DNA of 64,000 nt from assembly GCA_965248975.1 (NCBI GenBank), contig CBDFKU010000019.1, forward strand, positions 248,001 through 312,000. The letters run 5' to 3'. This document shows positions 18,194 through 25,848 of this stretch, piece by piece. Position 1 is the first letter of the stretch; every line of letters starts with the position of its first letter. The stretch is from CBDFKU01 sp965248975. Lineage in GTDB: Bacteria; Chloroflexota; Dehalococcoidia; Lucifugimonadales; JAGWBF01. The position numbers and the translations under genes were made by a program. The notes below the pieces were generated by a model. That model had not been told where the DNA came from and searched no databases. It saw only the letters and a list, made by a program, of their open reading frames with translations.

Positions 18194-19807
18194 ATGAAAA
18201 GCGACTTTATGATAGCGCTAACACAACTGGCGGCGGAAAGGCACCTGCCCAGGGAGCAGGTGCTGCAGGCCGTTGAGGCGGCTCTGGCCTCTGCCTTCAA
18301 GAAGGACAGCCTCGCCTCCGGCCAGAATGTTTCCGTAAAGCTGAACCCTAATAGCGGTGATGTAACCGTCTACGCCCTGAAGACCGTGGTCGAAGAGGTG
18401 GAGGACCCCAATCGGGAGATCGACCTGAACGAGGCCCGGAAGATTAAGAAGGACATCGCCCCGGGCGAGGATCTGGCTATTGACGCGCTTCCTCATCAGG
18501 TGAGCCGCATCGGCGCTCAGACGGCAAAGCAGGTAGTGCTCCAACGCCTGAGGGAGGTGGAGCGTGAGCTTGTCTATCAGGAGTTCGTCCAGCGCACCGA
18601 CGAAGTGATCTCCGGAGTGGTAGACCAGATGGAGGCGGGAAGGATCCTGGTCCTGGACATGGGAAGGGCACAGGCCATCCTGCCGCCCGAGCAGCAGGTG
18701 CCGACGGAGCGATACAAGCGGGGTCAGCGGCTCAAGGTCTACGTGTTGGAGGTGCGACGCACGTCCAAGGGGCCCGAGATCCTGGTATCCCGCAGCCACA
18801 AGGAGCTCTTGAAGCGCCTGTTCGAGATCGAGGTGCCTGAGGTATTCAACGGGGTCGTGGAGATAAAGTCCATCGCACGGGAAGCCGGCTCCCGGAGCAA
18901 GGTGGCCGTGGCGTCCCGCCAGGACGGCATCGATCCCGTGGGATCCTGTATAGGCATGCGGGGCAACCGGATCCAGAGCATCGTCAACGAGCTCCAGGGC
19001 GAGAAGATCGACGTGGTGCGTTGGGACAAGGACCCGGCCGTGCTCATCTCCAACGCCCTGAGCCCCTCGGAAGTGATCCACGTGGACATCGATAAGAACG
19101 CAGGTGCGGCGGTGGCGGTGGTCCCGGAGCGACAACTTTCGTTGGCCATCGGCAAAGAGGGCCAGAATGCCCGCCTCGCCGCATGGCTTACGGGGTTCCG
19201 CCTGGACATCAAGAGCATGAGCGAGTGGGAAACGATAAAGGCCCAACGCCAGAGCGAGGCCGAAGAGGCCGCCAAGGCAACCGCGGTGGCCAAAGCTGAC
19301 ACTAAGCCTGAAGCAGAGTTCCAGGTACTGGAGGCCGAACCCGTCTTGGCCCAGGCAGTCGTACAGGAGATCGAACAGGTGGTCGCCGGGATGGCCGAAC
19401 CGGCCGTCGCTGTGGAAGCTCCGGCGGCGGAAGAGGCCGAACCGACGCCTACCGTAGCAGTAGAGCCGGCCATCGTCGCAGCGGGGGAGACGGACGGGCG
19501 CAAACTCACTGCCGAGGAAGAACTGGCCCTCCTAGCCCTCGAAGAGGAAGAGGAAGAGGAGGAGGAGGAGGAGGAAGAGGAGGTCGGGGAGGACGTCTGG
19601 AACGTTCCTGCGCCCGTTCTTTCCGCCGGCGCCGGCCAGATACGCTTCGCCGAGGACATAATGGGGGAGTTTCGAGGACGCGGTCGAAGAGACCGTCGCA
19701 GCGGCAAGGGAGGCGGCGGGGGCAACGCCGCAAGGGGAAAGAGGGGTGCAGGCGCTGGGCGTGCCCGAAAGTCCCCGTCCACTCCGTCCACGCCCAGTCA
19801 GCCCTAA
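18194..19807 (+). CDS. nusA: Transcription termination/antitermination protein NusA
   Basis: A 537-aa RNA polymerase-binding factor that controls pausing, termination and antitermination. In order: N-terminal RNAP-binding domain (FMIALTQLAAERHLPREQVL), S1 domain (ILVLDMGRAQAILPPEQQVP), and two KH domains with DPVGSCIGMRGNRIQSIVNE and LSLAIGKEGQNARLAAWLTG. The C-terminus is a low-complexity extension: an Ala/Glu-rich segment, a run of about 13 Glu, then a basic Gly/Arg-rich tail (RGRGRRDRRSGKGGGGG). ATG 18194 follows CGGAG. In many bacteria rimP precedes nusA; here only a long leader with a hairpin does. It starts the operon nusA-ylxR-infB-rbfA-truB. Confidence 0.95.
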   Translation: MKSDFMIALTQLAAERHLPREQVLQAVEAALASAFKKDSLASGQNVSVKLNPNSGDVTVYALKTVVEEVEDPNREIDLNEARKIKKDIAPGEDLAIDALPHQVSRIGAQTAKQVVLQRLREVERELVYQEFVQRTDEVISGVVDQMEAGRILVLDMGRAQAILPPEQQVPTERYKRGQRLKVYVLEVRRTSKGPEILVSRSHKELLKRLFEIEVPEVFNGVVEIKSIAREAGSRSKVAVASRQDGIDPVGSCIGMRGNRIQSIVNELQGEKIDVVRWDKDPAVLISNALSPSEVIHVDIDKNAGAAVAVVPERQLSLAIGKEGQNARLAAWLTGFRLDIKSMSEWETIKAQRQSEAEEAAKATAVAKADTKPEAEFQVLEAEPVLAQAVVQEIEQVVAGMAEPAVAVEAPAAEEAEPTPTVAVEPAIVAAGETDGRKLTAEEELALLALEEEEEEEEEEEEEEVGEDVWNVPAPVLSAGAGQIRFAEDIMGEFRGRGRRDRRSGKGGGGGNAARGKRGAGAGRARKSPSTPSTPSQP

Positions 19808-19823
19808 AAGCCGAGGCTGTATC

Positions 19824-20123
19824 GTGCCCAAGGTCGGTCACATCCCCCTACGAAACTGCGCCGGCTGCGGCGTGAAGCGCCCCAAAAGAGAGTTGGTCAG
19901 AATCGTCCGAACTCTGCTGAGGGGCGTGGAAGTGGATGTAACGGGAAAGGCGGCGGGAAGAGGAGTATACCTCTGCCCCATCGAACGGTGTTGGAAGGAC
20001 GGCCTTCGCAAGGGACGCTTGGACCATGCCCTCCGCACCACATTAGCCCAGCCTGACAAAGAAGCGCTGCTAGCCTACTGGGAGCGGCGGGTCGAGCCAA
20101 CCAAGGTCGGAGATTTGAGATGA
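19824..20123 (+). CDS. ylxR: YlxR-family RNA-binding protein
   Basis: A 99-aa DUF448/YlxR protein, usually found between nusA and infB. Family marks are NCAGCGVKRPKRELVRIVR (usually RxCxxCR) and GRGVYLCPIERCW. GTG 19824 is chosen because it lies 16 bp after the nusA stop and gives a normal N-terminus; the frame itself extends back into nusA. No strong ribosome site is seen, so translation may be coupled to nusA. Its TGA overlaps the infB ATG by the ATGA junction, a sign of coupled translation. Confidence 0.85.
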   Translation: MPKVGHIPLRNCAGCGVKRPKRELVRIVRTLLRGVEVDVTGKAAGRGVYLCPIERCWKDGLRKGRLDHALRTTLAQPDKEALLAYWERRVEPTKVGDLR

Positions 20124-21952
20124 CGATTGAAGGACAGCGGACCCCGGTGGCGGAAGCCAAACGCGGGTCCGAGAGAAAGGCGGGCCGCAAGGCCGCCCCC
20201 AAGGTAGTGGTGTTACCTCAGACCATGACGGTAAAGTACCTTGCCGAAATCACCCGGATAAGCCCGATCGACGCGATAAAGCAACTCATGCGCAACGGGA
20301 TCATGGTGTCGCTGAATCAGGTCATTGATTTCGAGGTGGCTACTCTTGTTACCTCAGCCTTCGGTGTACGGGTCAAGCCCGAGGAGGGCGTCACTCCCGG
20401 CGCGACCGCCTCTCATCAAGATCCCGACTCCAGAGATCCAGCCCTTCTAGTGACCCGTCCCCCCGTCGTCACCATACTTGGCCACGTGGACCACGGCAAG
20501 ACGACGTTGCTGGACACCATCCGCCGCAGCCGTGTGGCCAGCGGCGAGGTGGGCGGTATAACGCAGCACATCGGCGCCTATCAGGTGGCTTACAACGACA
20601 AGGAGATCACCTTCCTGGATACCCCAGGTCATGAGGCCTTTACAGCCATCAGGGCGCGGGGCGCCAGCGTCACGGACATCGCCGTGCTCATCGTGGCTGC
20701 AGATGACGGGGTGATGCCCCAGACCGTGGAAGCCCTGGATCACGCCAAAGCGGCAGGCGTTCCCATCGTGGTGGCCGTAAACAAGATGGACAGGCCCGAG
20801 GCCGACCTGGACCGGGTCAAGCGTCAGTTGGGCGAGCGAAGCCTGGTGCTGGAAGAGTGGGGGGGAGATGTGATCCTAGTCCCCATATCAGCAACCCAGG
20901 GCGACGGCATCGACGATCTGCTAGAAAACGTCCTGGTGCTGGCCGAGCTGGCCGACCTGAAGGCCGATCCAGAAAGCCCAGCTTCCGGCGTCGTGATTGA
21001 GGCCAAGCTGGACAAGGCCCGGGGTCCGCTTGCGACGGTGCTGGTACAGCAAGGAACACTGCGCGTTGGCGACAACGTACTGGCGGGCACTGCCTTCGGT
21101 AGAGTCAGGGCTTTGCTGGACGAAATGGGCAAGCGGGTGAAGGAGGCTACCCCCTCGGTCCCCGTGGAAGTAATGGGGTTCGACCCTCTGCCAGAGGCGG
21201 GCGACCTGTTCACCGTCGTGGCCACCGAGAAGGCGGGCCGGTACCTGGTTGACGAGCGGCTAAGGGAAAGGGACGTAGAGCACTCTACCGGCAGGGCCCT
21301 CACCCTGGAAGAGGTCTACACGAAGGTAGACGCCGGCGAGGTGAAGGAGCTCAGCCTGGTGATAAAGGCCGACGTCCAAGGGAGCGTGGAAGCTGTCTCA
21401 TCGGCCCTGGAGCGTTTGGGGAACGACAAGGTCAAGGTCCGCATCCTCCACGGGAGTAGCGGCACCATCACCGAGAGCGACGTACTGTTGGCCAGCGCAT
21501 CCAAGGCCATCATCATCGGTTTCGGTACATCCACCCAGCCCGGCGTCGACCGCCTCGCCGAGAGGGAAGGGGTGGAGATCAGGCACTACGATATCATCTA
21601 TCGCCTGGTAGAGGACGTAGAAAAGGCCCTGAGGGGCATCCTCGAGTCCACCTATCGCGAAGTTACTGTGGGTCACGCCGAGATCAGGGCCGTCTTCTCC
21701 ATGGGTGGCCGGCGGGGTAAGATAGCGGGCTGTATGGTCACGGATGGGAGGATCACCAGAAACGCGCTGACCCGCGTCCTTCGCGACGGCCAGGTCATCC
21801 ATACCGGCTCGATCTCCAGCCTGCGCCATTTCAAAGAAGAGGTGAACGAAATGGCGACCGGCTTCGAGTGCGGCGTGGGCCTTGGCGCCTACACCGACTT
21901 CCAGGAGGGCGACGTAGTGGAGGTCTATCGCAGGGAGAGGGCCACGGCATAG
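20120..21952 (+). CDS. infB: Translation initiation factor IF-2
   Basis: A 610-aa GTPase that positions initiator tRNA on the 30S subunit. It has a short N-terminus, then the IF2_N helix-turn module (VKYLAEITRISPIDAIKQLM), G1 GHVDHGKTTLLD at residues 121-132, G3 DTPGHEAF, G4 NKMD, and the domain II-IV regions (IKADVQGSVEAVSSALERLG, FECGVGLGAYTDFQEGD). The protein is much shorter than E. coli IF-2 (890 aa) because the long N-terminal extension is missing. It overlaps ylxR by 4 bp and is followed after 54 bp by rbfA. Confidence 0.96.
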   Translation: MTIEGQRTPVAEAKRGSERKAGRKAAPKVVVLPQTMTVKYLAEITRISPIDAIKQLMRNGIMVSLNQVIDFEVATLVTSAFGVRVKPEEGVTPGATASHQDPDSRDPALLVTRPPVVTILGHVDHGKTTLLDTIRRSRVASGEVGGITQHIGAYQVAYNDKEITFLDTPGHEAFTAIRARGASVTDIAVLIVAADDGVMPQTVEALDHAKAAGVPIVVAVNKMDRPEADLDRVKRQLGERSLVLEEWGGDVILVPISATQGDGIDDLLENVLVLAELADLKADPESPASGVVIEAKLDKARGPLATVLVQQGTLRVGDNVLAGTAFGRVRALLDEMGKRVKEATPSVPVEVMGFDPLPEAGDLFTVVATEKAGRYLVDERLRERDVEHSTGRALTLEEVYTKVDAGEVKELSLVIKADVQGSVEAVSSALERLGNDKVKVRILHGSSGTITESDVLLASASKAIIIGFGTSTQPGVDRLAEREGVEIRHYDIIYRLVEDVEKALRGILESTYREVTVGHAEIRAVFSMGGRRGKIAGCMVTDGRITRNALTRVLRDGQVIHTGSISSLRHFKEEVNEMATGFECGVGLGAYTDFQEGDVVEVYRRERATA

Positions 21953-22006
21953 ATTGGCCCGTTCCACCGGGCTTCTTCAGTCCCATTCGCCGAGGAGTTG
22001 TCTCCA

Positions 22007-22393
22007 ATGACCCGACGCGTCGACCGCATCAATGGCGTCCTGCGCCAGGAGATCAGCCAGCTTCTCGCTCGTCAGCTTCGGGACCCCAGGCTGTCGGGGG
22101 TTGTGAGCATCACACAGGTGGAGACCTCCTCCGACCTGCTCAATGCCCGGGTCTTCGTAAGCGTTCTGGGGGGCAAAGAGGAGAAGGATACGGTGCTCAG
22201 GGGCATCAACTCAGCCAAGGGCTACGTACAACGGGAGCTGGGCGGACGCCTTCCCATGAGGCACGTCCCCAGGCTAACCTTCCTGCTGGACGACTCCCTG
22301 GACCGGGCTGATCGGGTGTACGATCTCATAAACCGGCTGACGACCGACCAACCGTCCCAGGACGGTGACGCAACGGCGCCCGAGGACCAGTGA
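22007..22393 (+). CDS. rbfA: 30S ribosome-binding factor RbfA
   Basis: A 128-aa KH-fold protein needed for 16S rRNA 5'-end processing and 30S maturation. It begins MTRRVDRINGVLRQEISQLL and has RDPRLSGVVSITQVETSSDL, VFVSVLGG and the C-terminal LTFLLDDSLDRADRVYDLI, all standard for the family. ATG 22007 follows GAGGAG at a spacing of 9; an in-frame TTG at 21998 is less likely. It belongs to the nusA-infB-truB operon. Confidence 0.93.
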   Translation: MTRRVDRINGVLRQEISQLLARQLRDPRLSGVVSITQVETSSDLLNARVFVSVLGGKEEKDTVLRGINSAKGYVQRELGGRLPMRHVPRLTFLLDDSLDRADRVYDLINRLTTDQPSQDGDATAPEDQ

Positions 22394-22480
22394 CGGCCGA
22401 TACACTGGGAGTCACACAACCCTGATGCGAATATCTCCAACCCCGGCGGCCTGAAAGGCTACCGGTTGGTTTTAAAGGCT

Positions 22481-23440
22481 ATGGACGGCAAAAAGACCAC
22501 CATCAACGGTTTCCTCAACTTCTACAAGTCCTCCGGACCCACATCCATGGATGCGGTGCGCGACATCAAAAAGCTAACCGGACAGCGCAAACGGATCGGG
22601 CACGGAGGTACCCTGGACCCTCTGGCTGAGGGGGTTCTGCCCATCTGCTTCGGCCAGGCCACCCGACTGATGGAGTACCTGGTGGACAGCCCCAAGCTGT
22701 ACCGCATGGAGGTGGAACTGGGCGTCACCACTACAACCTACGACGGCGAAGGTGAGGTGGTAAAGCAAGGGGACATTTCGGAGGTGAACAGAGAAGCCGT
22801 GGAAGAGGCGCTGAAGTCCTTCCAGGGAATCATATACCAGACGCCCCCGATGTACAGCGCCATCAAACACCATGGCAAGCGCCTCTATGAGCTGGCCAGG
22901 TCGGGCCAGGAGGTAGAGCGAGAGGCCCGAAAGGTGGAGGTGTCTCGCATAGACGTGCTGTCCTTCGAGCCGCCGATACTACGGCTGGATGTGGAGAGCG
23001 GTCGAGGGGCCTACATGCGCTCCGTGGCCCACGACCTGGGTGAGGCGCTGGGTTGCGGAGCCTTCCTGAAAAGCCTGGTCCGGCTGAAGTCCGGGCCCTT
23101 CAGGGCCGAGGAAGGAATCTCGTTAACCCGATTCCAGGAGACCGTGGAAGATGGCTCCTGGCAGCAGCATATTCAGCCGGCAGACTCGGTACTGCTGCAG
23201 ATGAAGAGCGTCTCCGTAAGCAAGGCGGCCGAGGGATACATCCGACGAGGCCTACCGGTGAGCCTTCTACCCCACGTAGGAGCCTACACCGGGTATATGG
23301 AGAGATGCCGGGCTTACACTCAAGACGGCCGATTCCTGGCCGTGGTGTCCTTCGACAAGCCCAGGAACCAGTGGCGCCCCCAGAAGGTCTTCGACATGGA
23401 CGCACCTTCTCCCCACGCTCCCGCGGCGGGCCAGGCATAG
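22481..23440 (+). CDS. truB: tRNA pseudouridine(55) synthase TruB
   Basis: A 319-aa enzyme that makes pseudouridine 55 in the T-loop of tRNAs. NGFLNFYKSSGPTSMDAV and the catalytic motif GGTLDPLAEGVLPICFG (Asp46) are clear, as are QTPPMYSAIKHHGKRLYELA and the VESGRGAYMRSVAHDLGEAL segment. The C-terminal 90 residues resemble a PUA-like RNA-binding tail. ATG 22481 is preferred to TTG 22466 because it gives the normal family start. It is the last gene of the nusA operon; about 100 bp later a separate strong promoter begins. Confidence 0.94.
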   Translation: MDGKKTTINGFLNFYKSSGPTSMDAVRDIKKLTGQRKRIGHGGTLDPLAEGVLPICFGQATRLMEYLVDSPKLYRMEVELGVTTTTYDGEGEVVKQGDISEVNREAVEEALKSFQGIIYQTPPMYSAIKHHGKRLYELARSGQEVEREARKVEVSRIDVLSFEPPILRLDVESGRGAYMRSVAHDLGEALGCGAFLKSLVRLKSGPFRAEEGISLTRFQETVEDGSWQQHIQPADSVLLQMKSVSVSKAAEGYIRRGLPVSLLPHVGAYTGYMERCRAYTQDGRFLAVVSFDKPRNQWRPQKVFDMDAPSPHAPAAGQA

Positions 23441-23541
23441 GTTTCGCGTTTTCCGGGTAAAGCCCCCTTTGGTAGCGAGATATTTCGGATTTCCTGCAAC
23501 CTGGGGCTGAAAGATACCTCGGATTTCGTGGAGCACCCGCC

Positions 23542-23569
23542 TTGACAAGATACGTTTCCTATGTATATT
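23542..23569 (+). promoter_or_regulatory. Strong promoter ahead of a small zinc-ribbon gene
   Basis: Consensus TTGACA (23542-23547), 16-nt spacer, TATATT (23564-23569). It is one of the best promoter matches in the window and drives the 47-codon gene that starts at 23608. Confidence 0.72.
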
Positions 23570-23607
23570 GAATACTGGGAGGACACTGTGCGTAAGGGAG
23601 GGACAAG

Positions 23608-23751
23608 ATGGACGCCTATTGCTTCAAGTGTCGCGCAAAGAGAGAGATCAAGGGCGCGAAGCAGGTGACTCTCAAGAACGGCAGGCCGGCTACAGAAGGG
23701 ACTTGCCCGACTTGTGGTACCCGAGTGTTCCGTATCGGTAAAGCGGCATAA
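23608..23751 (+). CDS. 47-aa zinc-ribbon protein (DUF5679-like)
   Basis: A short gene found by reading downstream of the promoter: ATG 23608, stop TAA 23749-23751, with GGGAGGGA as ribosome site. The product begins MDAYCFKCRAKREIKGAKQV and ends TCPTCGTRVFRIGKAA, with two CxxC pairs that would bind one zinc ion. It resembles the DUF5679 family seen in many Chloroflexota and often encoded near translation genes. No activity is known; nucleic-acid or ribosome binding is a guess from the fold. A hairpin immediately follows the gene. Confidence 0.82.
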   Translation: MDAYCFKCRAKREIKGAKQVTLKNGRPATEGTCPTCGTRVFRIGKAA

Positions 23752-23755
23752 CCCC

Positions 23756-23786
23756 CTTCCGGCCGGGGGGCTCTAGCCGGCCTTTA
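23756..23786 (+). terminator. Hairpin after the zinc-ribbon gene
   Basis: GGCCGG pairs with CCGGCC within 23761-23782, followed by TTTAC. It overlaps the 3' end of the convergent PHP gene. Only three T residues follow, so termination may be weak. Confidence 0.45.
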
Positions 23787-24444
23787 CAGACTCACCGAGC
23801 CTGCCCAACAACGCCGTGGGGTTGGCTTCAAGGATGGCGCGGGCCTCTTCGGGCCTGAACCCCGCGCCTAACGTGACGATCCGGGCCATTTCAGGCGTGA
23901 GCAGGTCGTCCGGCTCGTGGGCATCTGAATCCAGGACCATAAGAGCGCCAGCGTGGAAGGCCGTCCTGGCCACATGTCCGTTGGCCAGGCTATGCCCCTT
24001 GCGGGCCGATATCTCCAGGAAGACCCCCAGGTCCGATGCCAGACGAGCATCGTCTTCCGAGATCAACCCTGGATGCGCCAGGATATCGACGAACCGAGAG
24101 CCGATGGCTGCCCGGTTCGTCCCCGGCTCCACCGGCTCGACGACGGTCTCTCCATGGACAACTACCAGCCTGGCTCCCAAAGCTTTGGCCGCCTTCGCGA
24201 CATCATCGATATCCTCTTTCGGCACGTGGGTGATCTCCACTCCGGGCAGGGCCAGAATGTCCCAGCGGCGAGACGCCGCCGCGCAGTCGGTCACCAGCGT
24301 CTTGACCACATGCTCGACGTTGCCGGGGCCCACATGGTCCGTCACGCCTATCACCCGGTACCCCTTTACGTGGGCCCGCCGAATGAGCTCCACCGGCGAA
24401 AGCACGCCGTCGCTCAGGAAGGTGTGGGTGTGGAAATCGTACAT
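23773..24444 (-). CDS. PHP-domain phosphoesterase
   Basis: A 223-aa PHP (polymerase and histidinol phosphatase) superfamily metal-dependent phosphoesterase. Metal ligands appear in DFHTHTFLSDG (HTH), VTDHVGPGN, GVEITHV, VVVHGETV, DILAHPGLI and LDSDAHEPDDL. The length fits single-domain histidinol-phosphatase-like or nucleotide-phosphoesterase proteins; there is no polymerase domain. A minus-strand promoter lies at 24499-24527. The substrate is not evident, as no histidine or DNA-repair gene adjoins it. Confidence 0.85.
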   Translation of the reverse strand: MYDFHTHTFLSDGVLSPVELIRRAHVKGYRVIGVTDHVGPGNVEHVVKTLVTDCAAASRRWDILALPGVEITHVPKEDIDDVAKAAKALGARLVVVHGETVVEPVEPGTNRAAIGSRFVDILAHPGLISEDDARLASDLGVFLEISARKGHSLANGHVARTAFHAGALMVLDSDAHEPDDLLTPEMARIVTLGAGFRPEEARAILEANPTALLGRLGESVKAG

Positions 24445-24498
24445 GCCGCCTCCTGACTGCCAGCAACCGCTCCGAGTTCATGCCGAAGGTTCGGCGAG

Positions 24499-24527
24499 AG
24501 TATAACCCAACTGCCAAGGTGGATCAA
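24499..24527 (-). promoter_or_regulatory. Promoter of the PHP gene
   Basis: Read on the minus strand: TTGATC (24527-24522), 17-nt spacer, TATACT (24504-24499), about 55 nt ahead of the ATG. Confidence 0.6.
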
Positions 24528-24529
24528 GG

Positions 24530-24804
24530 ATGGTCTGCCATCTATGTGAGCGGGAGACGGATGGCCTGACCTCTCACCACCTTATCCCCAAGCTGAAGGG
24601 AGGAAAGCAGGGGCCACAAGTCCAGCTCTGCGCGACATGCCATCGGCAGATTCACGCGCTGTTCAGCGAGGGTACGCTGGCCCGGAGGCTCACACCCTGG
24701 AGGCCTTGCGGGCGGAGCCGGAGCTGGCCAGCTACCTGCTCTGGGTGCGACGTCGCTCCGGCCGCTCCAGTTTCAAGGTCCAACGCTGGAAGGGCCGCCG
24801 CTGA
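24530..24804 (+). pseudogene. Small HNH endonuclease-like gene, frameshifted
   Basis: ATG 24530 opens MVCHLCERETDGLTSHHLIP, then QLCATCHRQIHALFSEGTLA, a compact HNH nuclease with two CxxC zinc knuckles and HH/H catalytic positions. Around 24685-24690 the frame is lost. The natural continuation lies in another frame as AHTLEALRAEPELASYLLWV and ends with a basic tail at TGA 24802-24804. The intended product would be about 91 aa, the usual size for this family. One missing base near the break explains the shift. The catalytic part is before the break, so a mis-tailed protein might still be made. Confidence 0.78.
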
Positions 24805-24811
24805 GGAGCAA

Positions 24812-25507
24812 CTACTCCATGGGCCAGAGGCGGCGGGCCGTCATGCGGAACACCAGGTCGATGTCATGCCCGTAGCCCCGCCCGTGCTCGGCCCAGTAGG
24901 GCCCAATCTTATGGCGCTCCCGCTCAAACTTGCCGACCTCGTGGCGGTCGGTTTCGAAGATGGCCAGGAAGTTGCCACTCAACGAGACCTGGGGGTCCAG
25001 GCTTTCGTAAAAGTAGCCGGTGTGATAGTGGCCGGTGTCCAGGATATCGGGCATGTGGTAGTCCCGGTACCACCGGCTGAACTCCTCCTTCTGCTCGTCG
25101 GGAATGTTGAACATGGCGATGAGCACCCCTCTCACGGGCCTCACAGCGGTGCGGAACTCGCCCCCCAGCCTCTTGTAGACCGCCGAGGACACGATTTCCA
25201 GGTCCTCGTCGATGAAGCGCCCTTCCTGTCTCAACCTGGCGCTGTTGCCCCGTAGCGCCGTCCACGCCGCCGGCACGTCCTCCGAGTTGGTCTCGTAGGT
25301 GGCGGCGTACTGGACTACCTTGCCGTGGGGGTCGGTGACCCCGCCTGGCTCGGTGTTGGTGAAGCGGATGGGGTGACTGAAGACCCCGGGCTCGGTCACG
25401 TCGGGCAGATGCAGGTGGTTGTACCAGTAGTTGAACTCCTCCTCCTTGGATGGGGTCTTGCAGTTGGTTATCGCCATCAGTAGTCCGTTGGGGTAGCGCC
25501 CTTCCAT
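24812..25507 (-). CDS. Tandem dimeric alpha/beta-barrel protein (EthD/DUF-type)
   Basis: A 231-aa protein built from two ferredoxin-like repeats: PSKEEEFNYWYNHLHLPDVT in the first half and IPDEQKEEFSRWYRDYHMPD in the second. The W-Y-x(4)-H-x-P-D pattern appears in both and is typical of EthD-like dimeric alpha/beta-barrel proteins, which act in degradation pathways or bind small ligands. No metal or heme site is certain. It has a strong own promoter at 25570-25598. It is convergent with the broken HNH gene (7-bp gap). Confidence 0.72.
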   Translation of the reverse strand: MEGRYPNGLLMAITNCKTPSKEEEFNYWYNHLHLPDVTEPGVFSHPIRFTNTEPGGVTDPHGKVVQYAATYETNSEDVPAAWTALRGNSARLRQEGRFIDEDLEIVSSAVYKRLGGEFRTAVRPVRGVLIAMFNIPDEQKEEFSRWYRDYHMPDILDTGHYHTGYFYESLDPQVSLSGNFLAIFETDRHEVGKFERERHKIGPYWAEHGRGYGHDIDLVFRMTARRLWPME

Positions 25508-25569
25508 TCCGCCTCCTTCGCCCAGGTTTTCTATGGGTGATATACTCGGTAGCCCCGAATCTTGGCGCT

Positions 25570-25598
25570 ATTATATTTAGCCCACTGAGCGAAAGCAA
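25570..25598 (-). promoter_or_regulatory. Promoter of the 24812-25507 gene
   Basis: TTGCTT, 17-nt spacer, perfect TATAAT on the minus strand. Predicted start about 55 nt before the ATG. Confidence 0.72.
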
Positions 25599-25788
25599 CT
25601 GCAGATGGCTTAAGCGGGGGAAGCCCCCTCCGGATACGGGTGTCGACACCGTGGGCCTACGCCGTGTACTCGACATACGATATAAGTGAACTCTGGCCCG
25701 CCACCCAAAGACCGCGTGGGGGTGGTCGGTGGGATGGCGTGGCCAGGGGTCGCGGGGCAACCCGTGGGGACGTCGGCGTCGGGCCTCG

Positions 25789-25817
25789 ATTGTGGGGCCC
25801 CGGCGCGGTCCTACAAT
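25789..25817 (+). promoter_or_regulatory. 29-bp imperfect palindrome overlapping a promoter
   Basis: The arms read ATTGT..GG and CC..ACAAT around a GC-rich centre, matching on both strands except at every third or fourth base. TTGTGG (25790-25795) and TACAAT (25812-25817), spaced 16 nt, look like -35 and -10 boxes, so the palindrome spans the promoter of the coiled-coil gene and is a candidate repressor operator. Confidence 0.5.
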
Positions 25818-25848
25818 AAAAGGTGAACTGAACAAGGAGGGGCTCATA

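Larger units (their letters stand above)
25508..25848. other. 341-bp divergent intergenic region
   Basis: No gene is supported here. It contains the minus-strand promoter TTGCTT (25598-25593), 17-nt spacer, TATAAT (25575-25570); a GGGGG/CCCCC hairpin near 25616-25628; a perfect 12-bp palindrome GGTGTCGACACC at 25639-25650; and the promoter-overlapping palindrome at 25789-25817 described separately. Confidence 0.6.

Noticed and set aside
25729..25848. N-terminal extension of the coiled-coil protein up to 25729
   Set aside because: It would cross the promoter and palindrome, and ATG 25849 has a perfect ribosome site.
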